Assembly (NCBI RefSeq): GCF_024341905.1
Contig: NZ_BQXY01000001.1
Coordinates: 901,013 to 965,012 of the forward strand
From: Clostridium folliculivorans
GTDB lineage: Bacteria > Bacillota > Clostridia > Clostridiales > Clostridiaceae
Direction of reading: 5' to 3'
DNA length: 64,000 nt
Shown here piece after piece: positions 28,497-36,092 of this stretch (position 1 is its first letter; the number at the start of each line of letters is the position of its first letter). The position numbers and the translations under genes were made by a program. The notes beneath the pieces are model-generated. The model was not told where the DNA came from. It saw nothing but the letters and a program-made list of their open reading frames with translations, and made no database searches.

Positions 28497-28719
28497 ACGA
28501 AAACTAAAAAAAAGGTTTTTAACTGTAGAAGATGCAATAGAAGATTTTTTGATTTATTTCACAAACAAAAATATAAGTATTAATACTAGAAAATCTTATG
28601 AATCTACACTAAAGCTATTTTCTGAATTTTTAGAAGAAGAATGTAATATTACACATACTGAAGCTATCACTGAAAAAACATATGAGAATAGATATAGTTT
28701 ACAAGAAAGTAGTATATAA
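28483..28719 (+). pseudogene. N-terminal fragment of a tyrosine recombinase
   Basis: A 78-residue reading frame containing only a SAM-like core-binding domain (VEDAIEDFLIYFTNKNISIN, then TRKSYESTLKLFSEFLEEE). The catalytic domain is absent. Its only start codons lie in the stem of the preceding terminator, which would hide the site in RNA. Probably a leftover of an integrase. Confidence 0.6.
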
Positions 28720-28833
28720 TGTTAATTGCAAATAATGATAGATTGAATATATAACTCATTTTGGTATATTATGGTTGAAGAGTGTTATTTCTAACATTAT
28801 AATATATATGTATAAAAGAATAGAGAGGTATTT

Positions 28834-29025
28834 ATGAGGAAGAATTTTATTTTAAAAGTTATTATTGAATTAGTGTGGTTTGTAATATGCTCTACTACAA
28901 TACTTTCAACTATATTCAAAACAAATTTTCCGACTTTAATTAGATTTGTAATATTTATGTTAATTTGTTGGATAGGCAATATTATCATAAATTATATTTT
29001 TTATAAAAAAAATGCAGGAAATTAA
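28834..29025 (+). CDS. Small membrane protein
   Basis: A 63-residue protein with two hydrophobic segments (VIIELVWFVICSTTILSTIF and LIRFVIFMLICWIGNIIINY) and a basic tail. GAGAGG lies before the ATG. It is convergent with the decayed gene to its right. No recognised family. Confidence 0.5.
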   Translation: MRKNFILKVIIELVWFVICSTTILSTIFKTNFPTLIRFVIFMLICWIGNIIINYIFYKKNAGN

Positions 29026-29026
29026 T

Positions 29027-29634
29027 CCTCCATTTTTAATTTTAAGTCCTAGTGAAGTAACCAATATAATAATCTTGATTTACGCCTTTCCAGCAATAAT
29101 GAAAACATGTCATACCGTTTGAACTATTATGAGCATCATAATATACATTACTGTTATATTCCCAATTGTCACCTACTTATGGCAATGGAGTAGGTATATC
29201 TACTAAACTTGATATTCGTCCCCATATTTTAGTAATAGCAACCTGAGCTGCCCATGCAGATACACCAGTGATAGTCATCCATGCAGTACAAACAACTGCA
29301 GCTGCTATACCTTCATAGTGGCAATTTCTTCTCGAGCATGAGTATTTAAAAAGCCAATAACCGTCATCTAAAGTAGTGAAAGTTCTGTCTGTATTTTCTG
29401 TTTTTAAAGTGTTTTGATTAGTTAATGACTTGGAAATAATGTCAGAAACTTTATAAGTTTTAGCAGAGTTAGGTATTTTTCCACTTTAAATGTTATTTTG
29501 ACTTAAAGGATTACTGTCTGATGAGATAAGCTCTCCAGTTGCTTTATTTAAGGTAATAAAATCAACACGACCAGTTGAGTATGTTGATTTTAGAATGGTA
29601 ATATCTACTGTACAAACTAATTTATATTATTAAA
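29027..29634 (-). pseudogene. Decayed secreted, cysteine/tryptophan-rich protein gene
   Basis: On the minus strand one frame stays readable from about 29620 to 29027 except for two TAA codons near 29490 and 29180. It reads ...STGRVDFITLNKATGELISS, then TFTTLDDGYWLFKYSCSRRN, GIAAAVVCTAWMTITGVSAW and NWEYNSNVYYDAHNSSNGM, ending YYIGYFTRT. No start codon with a signal peptide is present, so the 5' end is lost. Composition resembles secreted bacteriocin-like (geobacillin-26-type) proteins, but that comparison is from memory only. Confidence 0.6.
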
Positions 29635-29883
29635 CTATATAATAAAAGGCTGGTATATATTAAGAAAGATTTAGAGTATGTTATATCTAAAATGAAATTG
29701 AAGTGAACATTGGTGAGAAGTTTAATTAAGTTTCTTATAATTTGTTAACTAAATACCTAGTGTATAATGAAAAGTTCATTTTATGCAACAAAATTAAAGG
29801 ATAAAAGCTAATTAAATAGAATATACATAAATAGGATATTGAGTAAGTTGCTGTATATAATTAATGTTATAAAGGGGATTAAT
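29635..29883 (+). other. Non-coding spacer
   Basis: AT-rich DNA between the decayed gene and the next gene; no structure or gene recognised. Confidence 0.4.
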
Positions 29884-30342
29884 ATGAGAAAAATATTTAA
29901 CGATGAAGAATTTATAAAAAAAGCTTATAATGCTGTCATAAAAGGCAACGCTATGCCAATAGCAATCCTTATACTAGGGCTTTGTTTAGTTTTTAGCGCT
30001 AATTCTTTGGGAAAGGCTATGATAAAAGTAGCAGATTCATATGAGTTGAATGGTCAGGCTGGTGCAAATGGAATGTATGCTATAGCACAATCAAATTCTT
30101 ATATGGGAAATGCAATAAACAATCAAAGTAACAATAACCTAACTAGCAATTCAACTAATAACAAAACTATGCTTGATTTTGTAGATACTTATAGATATTT
30201 AAATATATCAGAAGATGATTTAAATAAGATTGTTGCGAGTCCGGATACAAAAATCCCTTATATAAAGATTAGTGGAAAATATGTTTTTAATAAAAAGGCA
30301 CTAGATAAGTGGTTAGAAACTGCAAGAGTTGAAGTTAAGTGA
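29884..30342 (+). CDS. Membrane-anchored protein with C-terminal excisionase-like DNA-binding fold
   Basis: A 152-residue protein from the ATG at 29884 (AAAGGGG upstream; the longer frame from 29839 lacks a site). A basic cytoplasmic part is followed by one membrane segment (PIAILILGLCLVFSANSLG), an Asn/Ser-rich linker and a C-terminal segment (LNISEDDLNKIVASPDTKIP...YVFNKKALDKWLE) that resembles MerR/excisionase-type helix-turn-helix domains. With one span this domain would face outward, which is odd for DNA binding. Function unknown. Confidence 0.6.
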   Translation: MRKIFNDEEFIKKAYNAVIKGNAMPIAILILGLCLVFSANSLGKAMIKVADSYELNGQAGANGMYAIAQSNSYMGNAINNQSNNNLTSNSTNNKTMLDFVDTYRYLNISEDDLNKIVASPDTKIPYIKISGKYVFNKKALDKWLETARVEVK

Positions 30343-30396
30343 TAAGTTATGTTTAAGAATATTTTTGAAATTAATTGGTTATACAGGAGATGCTAT

Positions 30397-30471
30397 ATGA
30401 GCAAGCTATTAGAATTAAATGATTTTTTCAGATGGAATGGCTCTAAAAAATCGCTAATCGTTCTTTATTAG
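30397..30471 (+). CDS. Possible 24-residue peptide
   Basis: An ATG after CAGGAGATGCTAT opens a frame reading MSKLLELNDFFRWNGSKKS and ending inside the terminator-like stem of a family B element. It may be a real short peptide or chance. Confidence 0.25.
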   Translation: MSKLLELNDFFRWNGSKKSLIVLY

Positions 30472-30551
30472 TGATTTTTTTACGCATCTGCCTTTTCTTA
30501 AGCGTATGTGAAGAAATTCTGGCAGGCGATATATTTTTACTTTTTACTTTT
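30444..30551 (-). repeat. Dispersed structured element family B, copy 2 (minus strand)
   Basis: Read on the minus strand: AGTAAAAAGTAAAAATATAT, CGCCTGCC, an inner TTTCTT / AAGAAA hairpin, GGCAGATGCGTAAAAAA, then AAAAAATCACTAAT pairing with ATTAGCGATTTTTT. CTGCC pairs with GGCAG around the inner hairpin. Confidence 0.72.
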
Positions 30552-30692
30552 TAATCAAATAACCTTTTTATTTTCTTAAATTTAAGATATCAAATGCTTA
30601 CAAAAAGTATGGATTATTAAAAAGTAAAAATGTACTGTTCGAACGTAGTGAGTTTACATTTTTAGCCATGGAATATGAAGAAATCATATTAA

Positions 30693-30822
30693 TTCTTTGC
30701 GTAAGCTCATTAAGGATGAACAACTCTACTCCTAAAAATATAAATTCAATTATAGAGTTGTTCATCTAAAGAGCGTCGGATGATTAACCAATTAATTTCA
30801 ACATAGTGATTTAGCATAGCCC
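30693..30822 (+). repeat. Dispersed repeat family A, copy 3, interrupted by a C element
   Basis: TTTGCGTAAGCTCATTAA matches copy 1 exactly; the match resumes after the hairpin with GAGCGTCGGATGATTAACC and AATTAATTTCAACA. The C hairpin occupies 30715-30766. Confidence 0.72.
30715..30766 (+). repeat. Palindromic repeat family C, copy 2
   Basis: GATGAACAACTCTA and TAGAGTTGTTCATC pair perfectly over 14 bases with a 24-base loop. TAA lies at both sides (30711-30713 and 30767-30769). Confidence 0.75.
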
Positions 30823-30933
30823 AATAATATAAAAATGCTAAAATGTAAATAAAGTGCTAACAATTTTAAAACAACAATAATTTTATTGACTTTAAAGTGC
30901 GAAAATATTATAATGTAATAAAAGTTAATAATA

Positions 30934-31080
30934 TTTATCAAGAGTTATGGAAGAGGATTAGCTCGTTTGTACCATAACACCAACCTGTTTTATTCAAGGT
31001 GGTAATGCTAATAAGGATAAGTGGTTTTTTAATTGTAAACTACCTCTTATCGTATGATTAGAGGTTTATTTTATTTTTTA
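30934..31080 (+). promoter_or_regulatory. Divergent S-box (SAM-I-like) riboswitch with terminator
   Basis: P1 is TTATC / GATAA; P2 is a perfect GTTATGG / CCATAAC. It keeps GCTCG and the pair ACCAACCT / AGGTGGTAAT. The terminator (31038-31080) pairs CCTCTTATC with GATTAGAGG before a T tract, and CTTATC can instead pair with the 3' strand of P1 (GATAAG), a standard antiterminator switch. Against the SAM-I consensus it lacks ATGAA and a P4 stem, so the ligand may differ. No gene lies between this terminator and the next riboswitch. Confidence 0.6.
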
Positions 31081-31278
31081 GATAATTGTAATCTAGATGA
31101 AACTATATATTAGTATGCTTTACTATAAGAAAAAACAAAAGCTATATAGAACTAAAGAGTAAAAAAATTATTACCTATAAGGTTACTCATATGTGTTTAG
31201 AACATGAGATTCACAAGAACGCGAATTAAAGTTAAATTAACGATTTTTATTTTTACGGATATAAAATTGAATAAGTTT
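31081..31278 (+). other. Spacer between two riboswitch-like leaders
   Basis: No gene or clear structure seen in about 200 bases; a 21-codon frame without a ribosome site was not accepted. Confidence 0.4.
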
Positions 31279-31430
31279 GCTTATAAAGAGTAAGGGAGAG
31301 AATGGGCTCGATGAACTTACAGCAACCTACCACGGTGTGGTGCTAATACCTACCATATTTCATATGGGACTATAAGATTGATATAGAGATTATGGCTTCC
31401 TTATGATAGATATAAGGAAGTCTTTTTTAT
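31279..31430 (+). promoter_or_regulatory. S-box (SAM-I) riboswitch with terminator
   Basis: P1 is CTTATA / TATAAG, P2 is GTAAG / CTTAC. The core holds GGGCTCGATGAAC, AGCAACCT and GGTGCTAATACC, all hallmark SAM-I positions. A terminator (CTTCCTTAT / ATAAGGAAG plus TTTTTT, 31394-31429) follows, and its 5' strand can pair with the 3' side of P1. It would shut off the gene at 31480 when S-adenosylmethionine is abundant. Confidence 0.82.
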
Positions 31431-31479
31431 CGTCAATTATAAATTTATTAGCAATTTTTAGATAAAAGGAGAGATATTT

Positions 31480-31833
31480 GTGAAGGGTTTAAATGAAGTA
31501 AAGAAAAGTGGATTTAGCAAAAACTCTTTTTCTGATGCGGCAATAAGGAGTAGTGCAAATACAGAAGAATATGTAAGTTATGTTATTTCATTAATAAATA
31601 GCAACCTTTTTAAGGGAGAGGACACTGTAGACTATTTATTAGATGAAGAAAGTCTTTGCCTATATCATGGGCAGAACGAATTTTTAAATATATCACAGAA
31701 ATATGTAGATAACTTTAGGCAAAGAGGAAATTTCGCTTTTGACAAGTTTATATTAGATATATTGTCAGCCAACGGCTTTGATATCAATAAACGTAATAAT
31801 TACTATAACAAATTGAAGAGAGTATGTATGTAA
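31480..31833 (+). CDS. Unknown protein under an S-box leader
   Basis: A 117-residue soluble protein with GTG start and AAAGGAGAG upstream. No signal, membrane span or known motif: helical, with acidic patches (SLINSNLFKGEDTVDYLLDE). It is the first gene after a SAM-type riboswitch, hence possibly linked to methionine, cysteine or SAM metabolism, but the sequence itself gives no hint. Its own downstream region shows no clear terminator. Confidence 0.6.
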   Translation: MKGLNEVKKSGFSKNSFSDAAIRSSANTEEYVSYVISLINSNLFKGEDTVDYLLDEESLCLYHGQNEFLNISQKYVDNFRQRGNFAFDKFILDILSANGFDINKRNNYYNKLKRVCM

Positions 31834-32032
31834 TTATAGTGTAAGTATGTAGAGCGGGGTAATCTATATTTACTTTTGTGAAAATTTGGTATATTATTTA
31901 ACTTAAAATGAAAATTAACAAAAATCTTCTATTATATAAAAATAAAATTTGCGTGGTTATATTATAATATTATTAGTTGCTTTAAGTAAAAAGTGAAGAT
32001 TTATTAAAGATATCAATGTTCGGAGGATGATT

Positions 32033-32557
32033 ATGAGTTTTAAGTTAGATGAAAAAACTTTACAAGAAGATTTAAAATATACTGGAGATTTTATAAAGGT
32101 AGTAAGAAGTACGGTGGAGCTTCCAGATGGAAGAGTTGGGTACAGAGATATAGTTAGACACCCGGGGGCTGTGGCTATAGTAGCTATAAAAGATAATGGA
32201 ATGATTTTAATAGTAGAACAATTTAGAAAACCAGTAGAAAAGATACTTCTAGAGATACCGGCAGGTAAGTTAGATGCTGGTGAAAATCCTATGGAAGCGG
32301 CAAAAAGAGAGTTAGAAGAGGAAACTGGTTACAGCTGTAGTAATATCCAGTACTTAGGCAAAATAGCAACAGCACCTGGATTTTGTGATGAGTATATAGG
32401 GATTTATAAAGCAACAGGACTCACCAAAGGTGAAACAGACTTTGATGATGATGAATTTATAAATCTAAAAGAATTTACATTAGAAGAATTAAAAGATATG
32501 GTACGACAAGGTAAAATTGAAGATGGAAAAACTATTGCAGCTCTTCAATTTATATAG
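32033..32557 (+). CDS. nudF: Nudix hydrolase, ADP-ribose pyrophosphatase type
   Basis: A 174-residue enzyme. The Nudix box GKLDAGENPMEAAKRELEEETG is complete and a typical ADP-ribose pyrophosphatase context surrounds it (QFRKPVEKILLEIPAG; IATAPGFCDE). ATG 32033 is preferred to 32027 by spacing from CGGAGGA. Located before spoIIM as in other clostridia and bacilli. Confidence 0.93.
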   Translation: MSFKLDEKTLQEDLKYTGDFIKVVRSTVELPDGRVGYRDIVRHPGAVAIVAIKDNGMILIVEQFRKPVEKILLEIPAGKLDAGENPMEAAKRELEEETGYSCSNIQYLGKIATAPGFCDEYIGIYKATGLTKGETDFDDDEFINLKEFTLEELKDMVRQGKIEDGKTIAALQFI

Positions 32558-32673
32558 ATAAAATATTTGTTAAAAAAAGTTCATCTTATATTCACCAAAT
32601 AGATAATTTCTTTAAGTATATCTTGAGAGATTTGAACATAATATTTATTAAGCAAAAAAAGGGGGATAAAAAG

Positions 32674-33303
32674 ATGAACACATTTATTAATAAAATTAAT
32701 GAAAACTTAAGACAAAATAAATTAATTTACTTAATAATTACTGCGGTATTTATTGTAGGAGTGGTTTTAGGAGTTTACTCAATACTTTATATGAGCCAAG
32801 CTAGTAAAAATGATGTTATGAGTTATTTTAATAGTTTTGTTTCTTCAGTAAGCGATAAGCAGATAAATTATAAAGATTTGATAATTGAATCAATGAAAAA
32901 CAATTTGATATTTTTCATTGGAATATTATTGTTAGGTTTTATAATAGTAGGAGCGCCTTTTGTACTTATTATAGTACTTGTTAAGGGATTTTTAATTGGG
33001 TTTTCATTTTCTTTATTAGTAAATATACTTGGTAATCGTGGAGTTGGACTAGCCCTTATTGCACTGGTGCCTCAAAATATTGTTATAGTACCTTTTATAA
33101 TAATATGCAGTTCTTTAGCAGTGCAGTTTTCTATGGCAAAGCTTAAAAGCAAGTTTACTAAATCAGTAGTTTCCAATGAGGCCATTTTAAGTTATGTTAA
33201 CTTCTATTTATTTTCAGCTATATTTTTAGTTGCAGGAATATTCTTAGAAACATATATAGTTCCTAATTTAATGAAGATAATAATCAAGAAATTTTATGTA
33301 TAG
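32674..33303 (+). CDS. spoIIM: Stage II sporulation protein M
   Basis: A 209-residue membrane protein with about five spans (LIYLIITAVFIVGVVLGVY near the start). SpoIIM acts with SpoIID and SpoIIP in engulfment of the forespore. ATG 32674 follows AAAAAAGGGGG; the frame is open further upstream without a site. Same order as in other spore formers (nudF, spoIIM, xerD). Confidence 0.92.
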   Translation: MNTFINKINENLRQNKLIYLIITAVFIVGVVLGVYSILYMSQASKNDVMSYFNSFVSSVSDKQINYKDLIIESMKNNLIFFIGILLLGFIIVGAPFVLIIVLVKGFLIGFSFSLLVNILGNRGVGLALIALVPQNIVIVPFIIICSSLAVQFSMAKLKSKFTKSVVSNEAILSYVNFYLFSAIFLVAGIFLETYIVPNLMKIIIKKFYV

Positions 33304-33314
33304 GATGTTTTAAT

Positions 33315-34184
33315 ATGAATGATTTTATTAGTTTATATAAAGAAAACTTAATAGCTAAGAATAAAAGTAATAATACAGTAGAAGCATATATAACAGATAT
33401 TATTGGATATTATAATTTTTTAGAGGAAAATAATATAGATCCTTTAGAAAATGATTATTCAGTGAGCTACTATGTACAAGCTATTACTGATACAAAAAGT
33501 GTAAAGTCAATTGAAAGATGTGTTATAGCTTTAAGAAGTTACTACAGATTCTTAAGCGATAAGAATCTAGTTAAGGAAGTCCCTAAGTTTCCTAAGATTG
33601 ATAGAAATGAAAGAAGGGACATAGGTCCAATTTTGACTATTGAAGAAGTAGAAAAAATAATAAACTGTATTGATATAAGCAATATAAAAGGAATAAGAGA
33701 TAGAGCTGTTTTAGAAATATTGTACGGAACTGGAATTAAGGCTACAGAAGCAATTTCCTTAACTGTTGATGATGTTAATCTAGATCTTAACTTTATTACA
33801 TGTAAGGATGGAAGAGGGCTAGAACGAATAATTCCCTTTGGAAGAGCCGCAAGAACTGCTATTATTGAGTATTTAGGTCAAAGAGAAAAGATAAGCAAGG
33901 ATGAGAAAATATTATTTTTGAATTTAAATGGAAAGGGTTTAACAAGACAGGGAATTTGGAGAATCGTTAAAGAGTATAATGAAAAAGCAAGCATAAAGAA
34001 GATTATAAATCTCAATACTCTAAGGCATTCTTTTGCTATACACTTACTAGAAAATGGAGCAAATCCAAAAATAGTGCAGCAACTTATGGGAACACATGTA
34101 ATGAACTATATGGATTTATACTTTGATTATGTTTCTAAGGACAAAGTAAATATTTCCTATAATAATTTTCATCCAAGAGCGTAA
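33315..34184 (+). CDS. xerD: XerD-position tyrosine recombinase with altered catalytic residues
   Basis: A 289-residue protein with an N-terminal SAM-like domain and C-terminal integrase domain, located where clostridia and bacilli carry xerD. The nucleophile Tyr269 and second arginine (LRH, Arg237) are present. But the first arginine is Lys142 (TGIKATEA), the HxxR histidine is Asn234 (LNTLRH) and the LLGH histidine is Thr260 (LMGTH). The beta-hairpin lysine is also not in register. It may be inactive or a paralogue; another XerD may exist elsewhere. Confidence 0.85.
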   Translation: MNDFISLYKENLIAKNKSNNTVEAYITDIIGYYNFLEENNIDPLENDYSVSYYVQAITDTKSVKSIERCVIALRSYYRFLSDKNLVKEVPKFPKIDRNERRDIGPILTIEEVEKIINCIDISNIKGIRDRAVLEILYGTGIKATEAISLTVDDVNLDLNFITCKDGRGLERIIPFGRAARTAIIEYLGQREKISKDEKILFLNLNGKGLTRQGIWRIVKEYNEKASIKKIINLNTLRHSFAIHLLENGANPKIVQQLMGTHVMNYMDLYFDYVSKDKVNISYNNFHPRA

Positions 34185-34208
34185 ATTAAAGTTTTATAAT
34201 ATTTAAAA

Positions 34209-34272
34209 AGAAATTCTAGATTTTAGTTACCGTTGTTACGGTATATTTTATAGTCTAGAGTTTCTTTTTTTG
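34209..34272 (+). terminator. Terminator between xerD and dacF
   Basis: GAAATTCTAGA pairs with TCTAGAGTTTC around a long AT-rich inner stem, followed by seven T. Confidence 0.75.
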
Positions 34273-34322
34273 TCATAAATTATTTTATTTTGGTAAAAAT
34301 AATGTCGAAAGGAGGAGTATAT

Positions 34323-35486
34323 ATGAAAAAAATCAAATATCAATCAATATGTTTTGTATTATCATTAATTTTATTATTAAGCTTATTTTCATTTCCTGTA
34401 TTAGCTGATGAACAAATAAAGGTAGAGGCAAAATCAGCAATATTAATGGAGGCTGTAAGTGGTAAAATACTTTTTGAGCAAAATTCTCATGAAAAATTTG
34501 CGCCAGCTTCAGTAACAAAAATAATGACTATGCTTTTAGCAATGGAGGCTGTAGATAGTGGCAAAATAAAATTTAGCGACAAGATTACGGCTAGTGAAAA
34601 TGCTAAAAAGATGGGTGGAAGCACAATGCTTCTTGATACTGGTGAGATAAGAACTGTTGAGGAAATCCTTAAAGGTATTGCAATAGCCTCAGGAAACGAT
34701 GCTGCCGTAGCCATGGCAGAATACCTTGCAGGTACTGAAGACAGTTTTGTAGGTCTTATGAATGAAAAAGCACAAGCTTTAGGTATGAAGGATACTACTT
34801 TTAAAAACTGTACTGGACTTCCTGCTGATGGACATTTATCAACTGCTTATGATATTTCATTAATGTCAAGGGAATTATTAAAACATCCACAGATACTAAA
34901 GTACACTGGTACATATATGGATAACATATCTGAAGGAAGAAAATCACCTATAGAACTTGTAAACCATAATAAGCTAGTAAGATTTTTTAAAGGCTGTGAT
35001 GGACTTAAAACTGGTTTTACAAATGATGCTAAGTACTGCATATCAGCAACTGCTACAAGAGATGGTGTAAGAATGCTTTCAGTAATTATGGGAGCACCAA
35101 CCTTCAAGATTAGAAACAGAGATGCAAGTATGTTATTAAATTTTGGCTTCTCAAAGTTTGAAAGCAAAAAGCTATTTGTAAAAGATCAAGATGTTGAAAA
35201 GATAAGCATGAGTAAAGATGGAGAAAAGTTCTTTATGGCAAAAGCTAAAACTGATGCTGTTGTAACCATCGAAAAAGGATCTGCTGATAAGATTACTAAA
35301 AAGTTATCATTGAAAACAGATCAAATTAAGTTTAAAAAAGGTGAAATAGTAGGAAAATGTGATTTCTTCTTAGGTGAAGAATTAGTAGGTTCAGTTGAAT
35401 TGTATTCTGATAGGGATATAAAGAAGGCTAATTTCCTAGAAAATATAAAATACAATTTCCAAAACCTTTTCAAAGGTGGAGTATAA
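34323..35486 (+). CDS. dacF: D-alanyl-D-alanine carboxypeptidase (DacF type)
   Basis: A 387-residue S11 peptidase with signal peptide ending near VLADEQ. Active-site motifs are SVTK (SxxK), SGN (ASGNDAAVA) and KTG (GLKTGFTN). A C-terminal PBP5-type domain follows. It trims peptidoglycan cross-link donors, in sporulation often the forespore. In Bacillus and many clostridia it heads the spoIIA operon, which is missing here: repeats and scpAB follow instead. ATG 34323 follows AAAGGAGGAG. Confidence 0.9.
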   Translation: MKKIKYQSICFVLSLILLLSLFSFPVLADEQIKVEAKSAILMEAVSGKILFEQNSHEKFAPASVTKIMTMLLAMEAVDSGKIKFSDKITASENAKKMGGSTMLLDTGEIRTVEEILKGIAIASGNDAAVAMAEYLAGTEDSFVGLMNEKAQALGMKDTTFKNCTGLPADGHLSTAYDISLMSRELLKHPQILKYTGTYMDNISEGRKSPIELVNHNKLVRFFKGCDGLKTGFTNDAKYCISATATRDGVRMLSVIMGAPTFKIRNRDASMLLNFGFSKFESKKLFVKDQDVEKISMSKDGEKFFMAKAKTDAVVTIEKGSADKITKKLSLKTDQIKFKKGEIVGKCDFFLGEELVGSVELYSDRDIKKANFLENIKYNFQNLFKGGV

Positions 35487-35512
35487 GAAGGAGTAAAATC
35501 CTTCTTTTTTTA
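35487..35512 (+). terminator. Terminator after dacF
   Basis: AGAAGGA / TCCTTCT with loop GTAAAA and seven T. It lies at the edge of the tandem repeat. Confidence 0.8.
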
Positions 35513-35889
35513 TTCTTTTGGAAATTATACCTCAATTATATCTGTAGATAATCATGCGAATAGACTCAAGACATAGTATAAAGTTAAAGAATAAAAAAAG
35601 AAGAATATGTGTCGCCTGCCAGAATTTCTTCACATACGTTCAGAGAAGGCAGATGCGCAAAAAATTTGACTAAAGAAGATCGCTTTAGTTAAATTTTTAT
35701 TATTCTTTTGGAAATTATAGCTAAATTATATTTGTGTGTAATTAAGCGAACATACTTAAGACATAGTATAAGTTAAAGAATAAAAAAAGAAGAATATGTG
35801 TTGCCTGCCAGAATTTCCACTATATGCATTTCGAAAGACATATGTGAAAAAAAGCTAACCGAACAAAATCGCTTCAGCGGCTTTTTTAT
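35511..35889 (+). repeat. Tandem 190-bp duplication carrying two family B elements
   Basis: Two units (35511-35700 and 35701-35889) start TATTCTTTTGGAAATTATA and share AGACATAGTATAA, AGAATAAAAAAAGAAGAATA and a family B element each. They differ at many positions, most strongly in the hairpin stems. Confidence 0.85.
35590..35699 (+). repeat. Dispersed structured element family B, copy 3
   Basis: TCGCCTGCCAGAATTTCTTC, apical CACATACG, AGAGAA, GGCAGATGCGCAAAAAA, then TTTGACTAAAG / CTTTAGTTAAA. CTGCC and GGCAG pair. Confidence 0.75.
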
Positions 35890-35890
35890 T
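35778..35890 (+). repeat. Dispersed structured element family B, copy 4
   Basis: TTGCCTGCCAGAATTTCCAC, TATATGCATT, CGAAAGACATATGTG, then AAAAAAAGC pairing with GCGGCTTTTTTA. The first stem is weaker here (GACAT replaces GGCAG). Confidence 0.7.
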
Positions 35891-36030
35891 GCTTTTTTTG
35901 ATTTATTGCTTAATAATCTTTAACTTGATATTATATATATAGGAAGTTTTTAAAACAAGCTATACTTCTTAGTATTATGCTTGTATACTTTGGCTATGTT
36001 TAGGACTATTAATAAAATTAAGTAGATATA
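35891..36030 (+). other. Spacer with no gene
   Basis: AT-rich spacer between the tandem repeat and a family A element; nothing recognised. Confidence 0.4.
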
Positions 36031-36092
36031 TGTAAGCTTATTAAAGTATCGGATGACTACCGCTTAATTTCAACATGGTGACTTAACAGCGC
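36031..36092 (+). repeat. Dispersed repeat family A, copy 4
   Basis: GTAAGCTTATTAAAGTATCG, GATGACTACC, GCTTAATTTCAACATGGTGA and CTTAACAGCGCC. It ends 46 bases before the scpA start. Confidence 0.7.

Noticed and set aside
34303..34309. TGTCGAA before dacF
   Set aside because: It overlaps the AAAGGAGGAG ribosome site, where Spo0A control would be unusual; probably chance.
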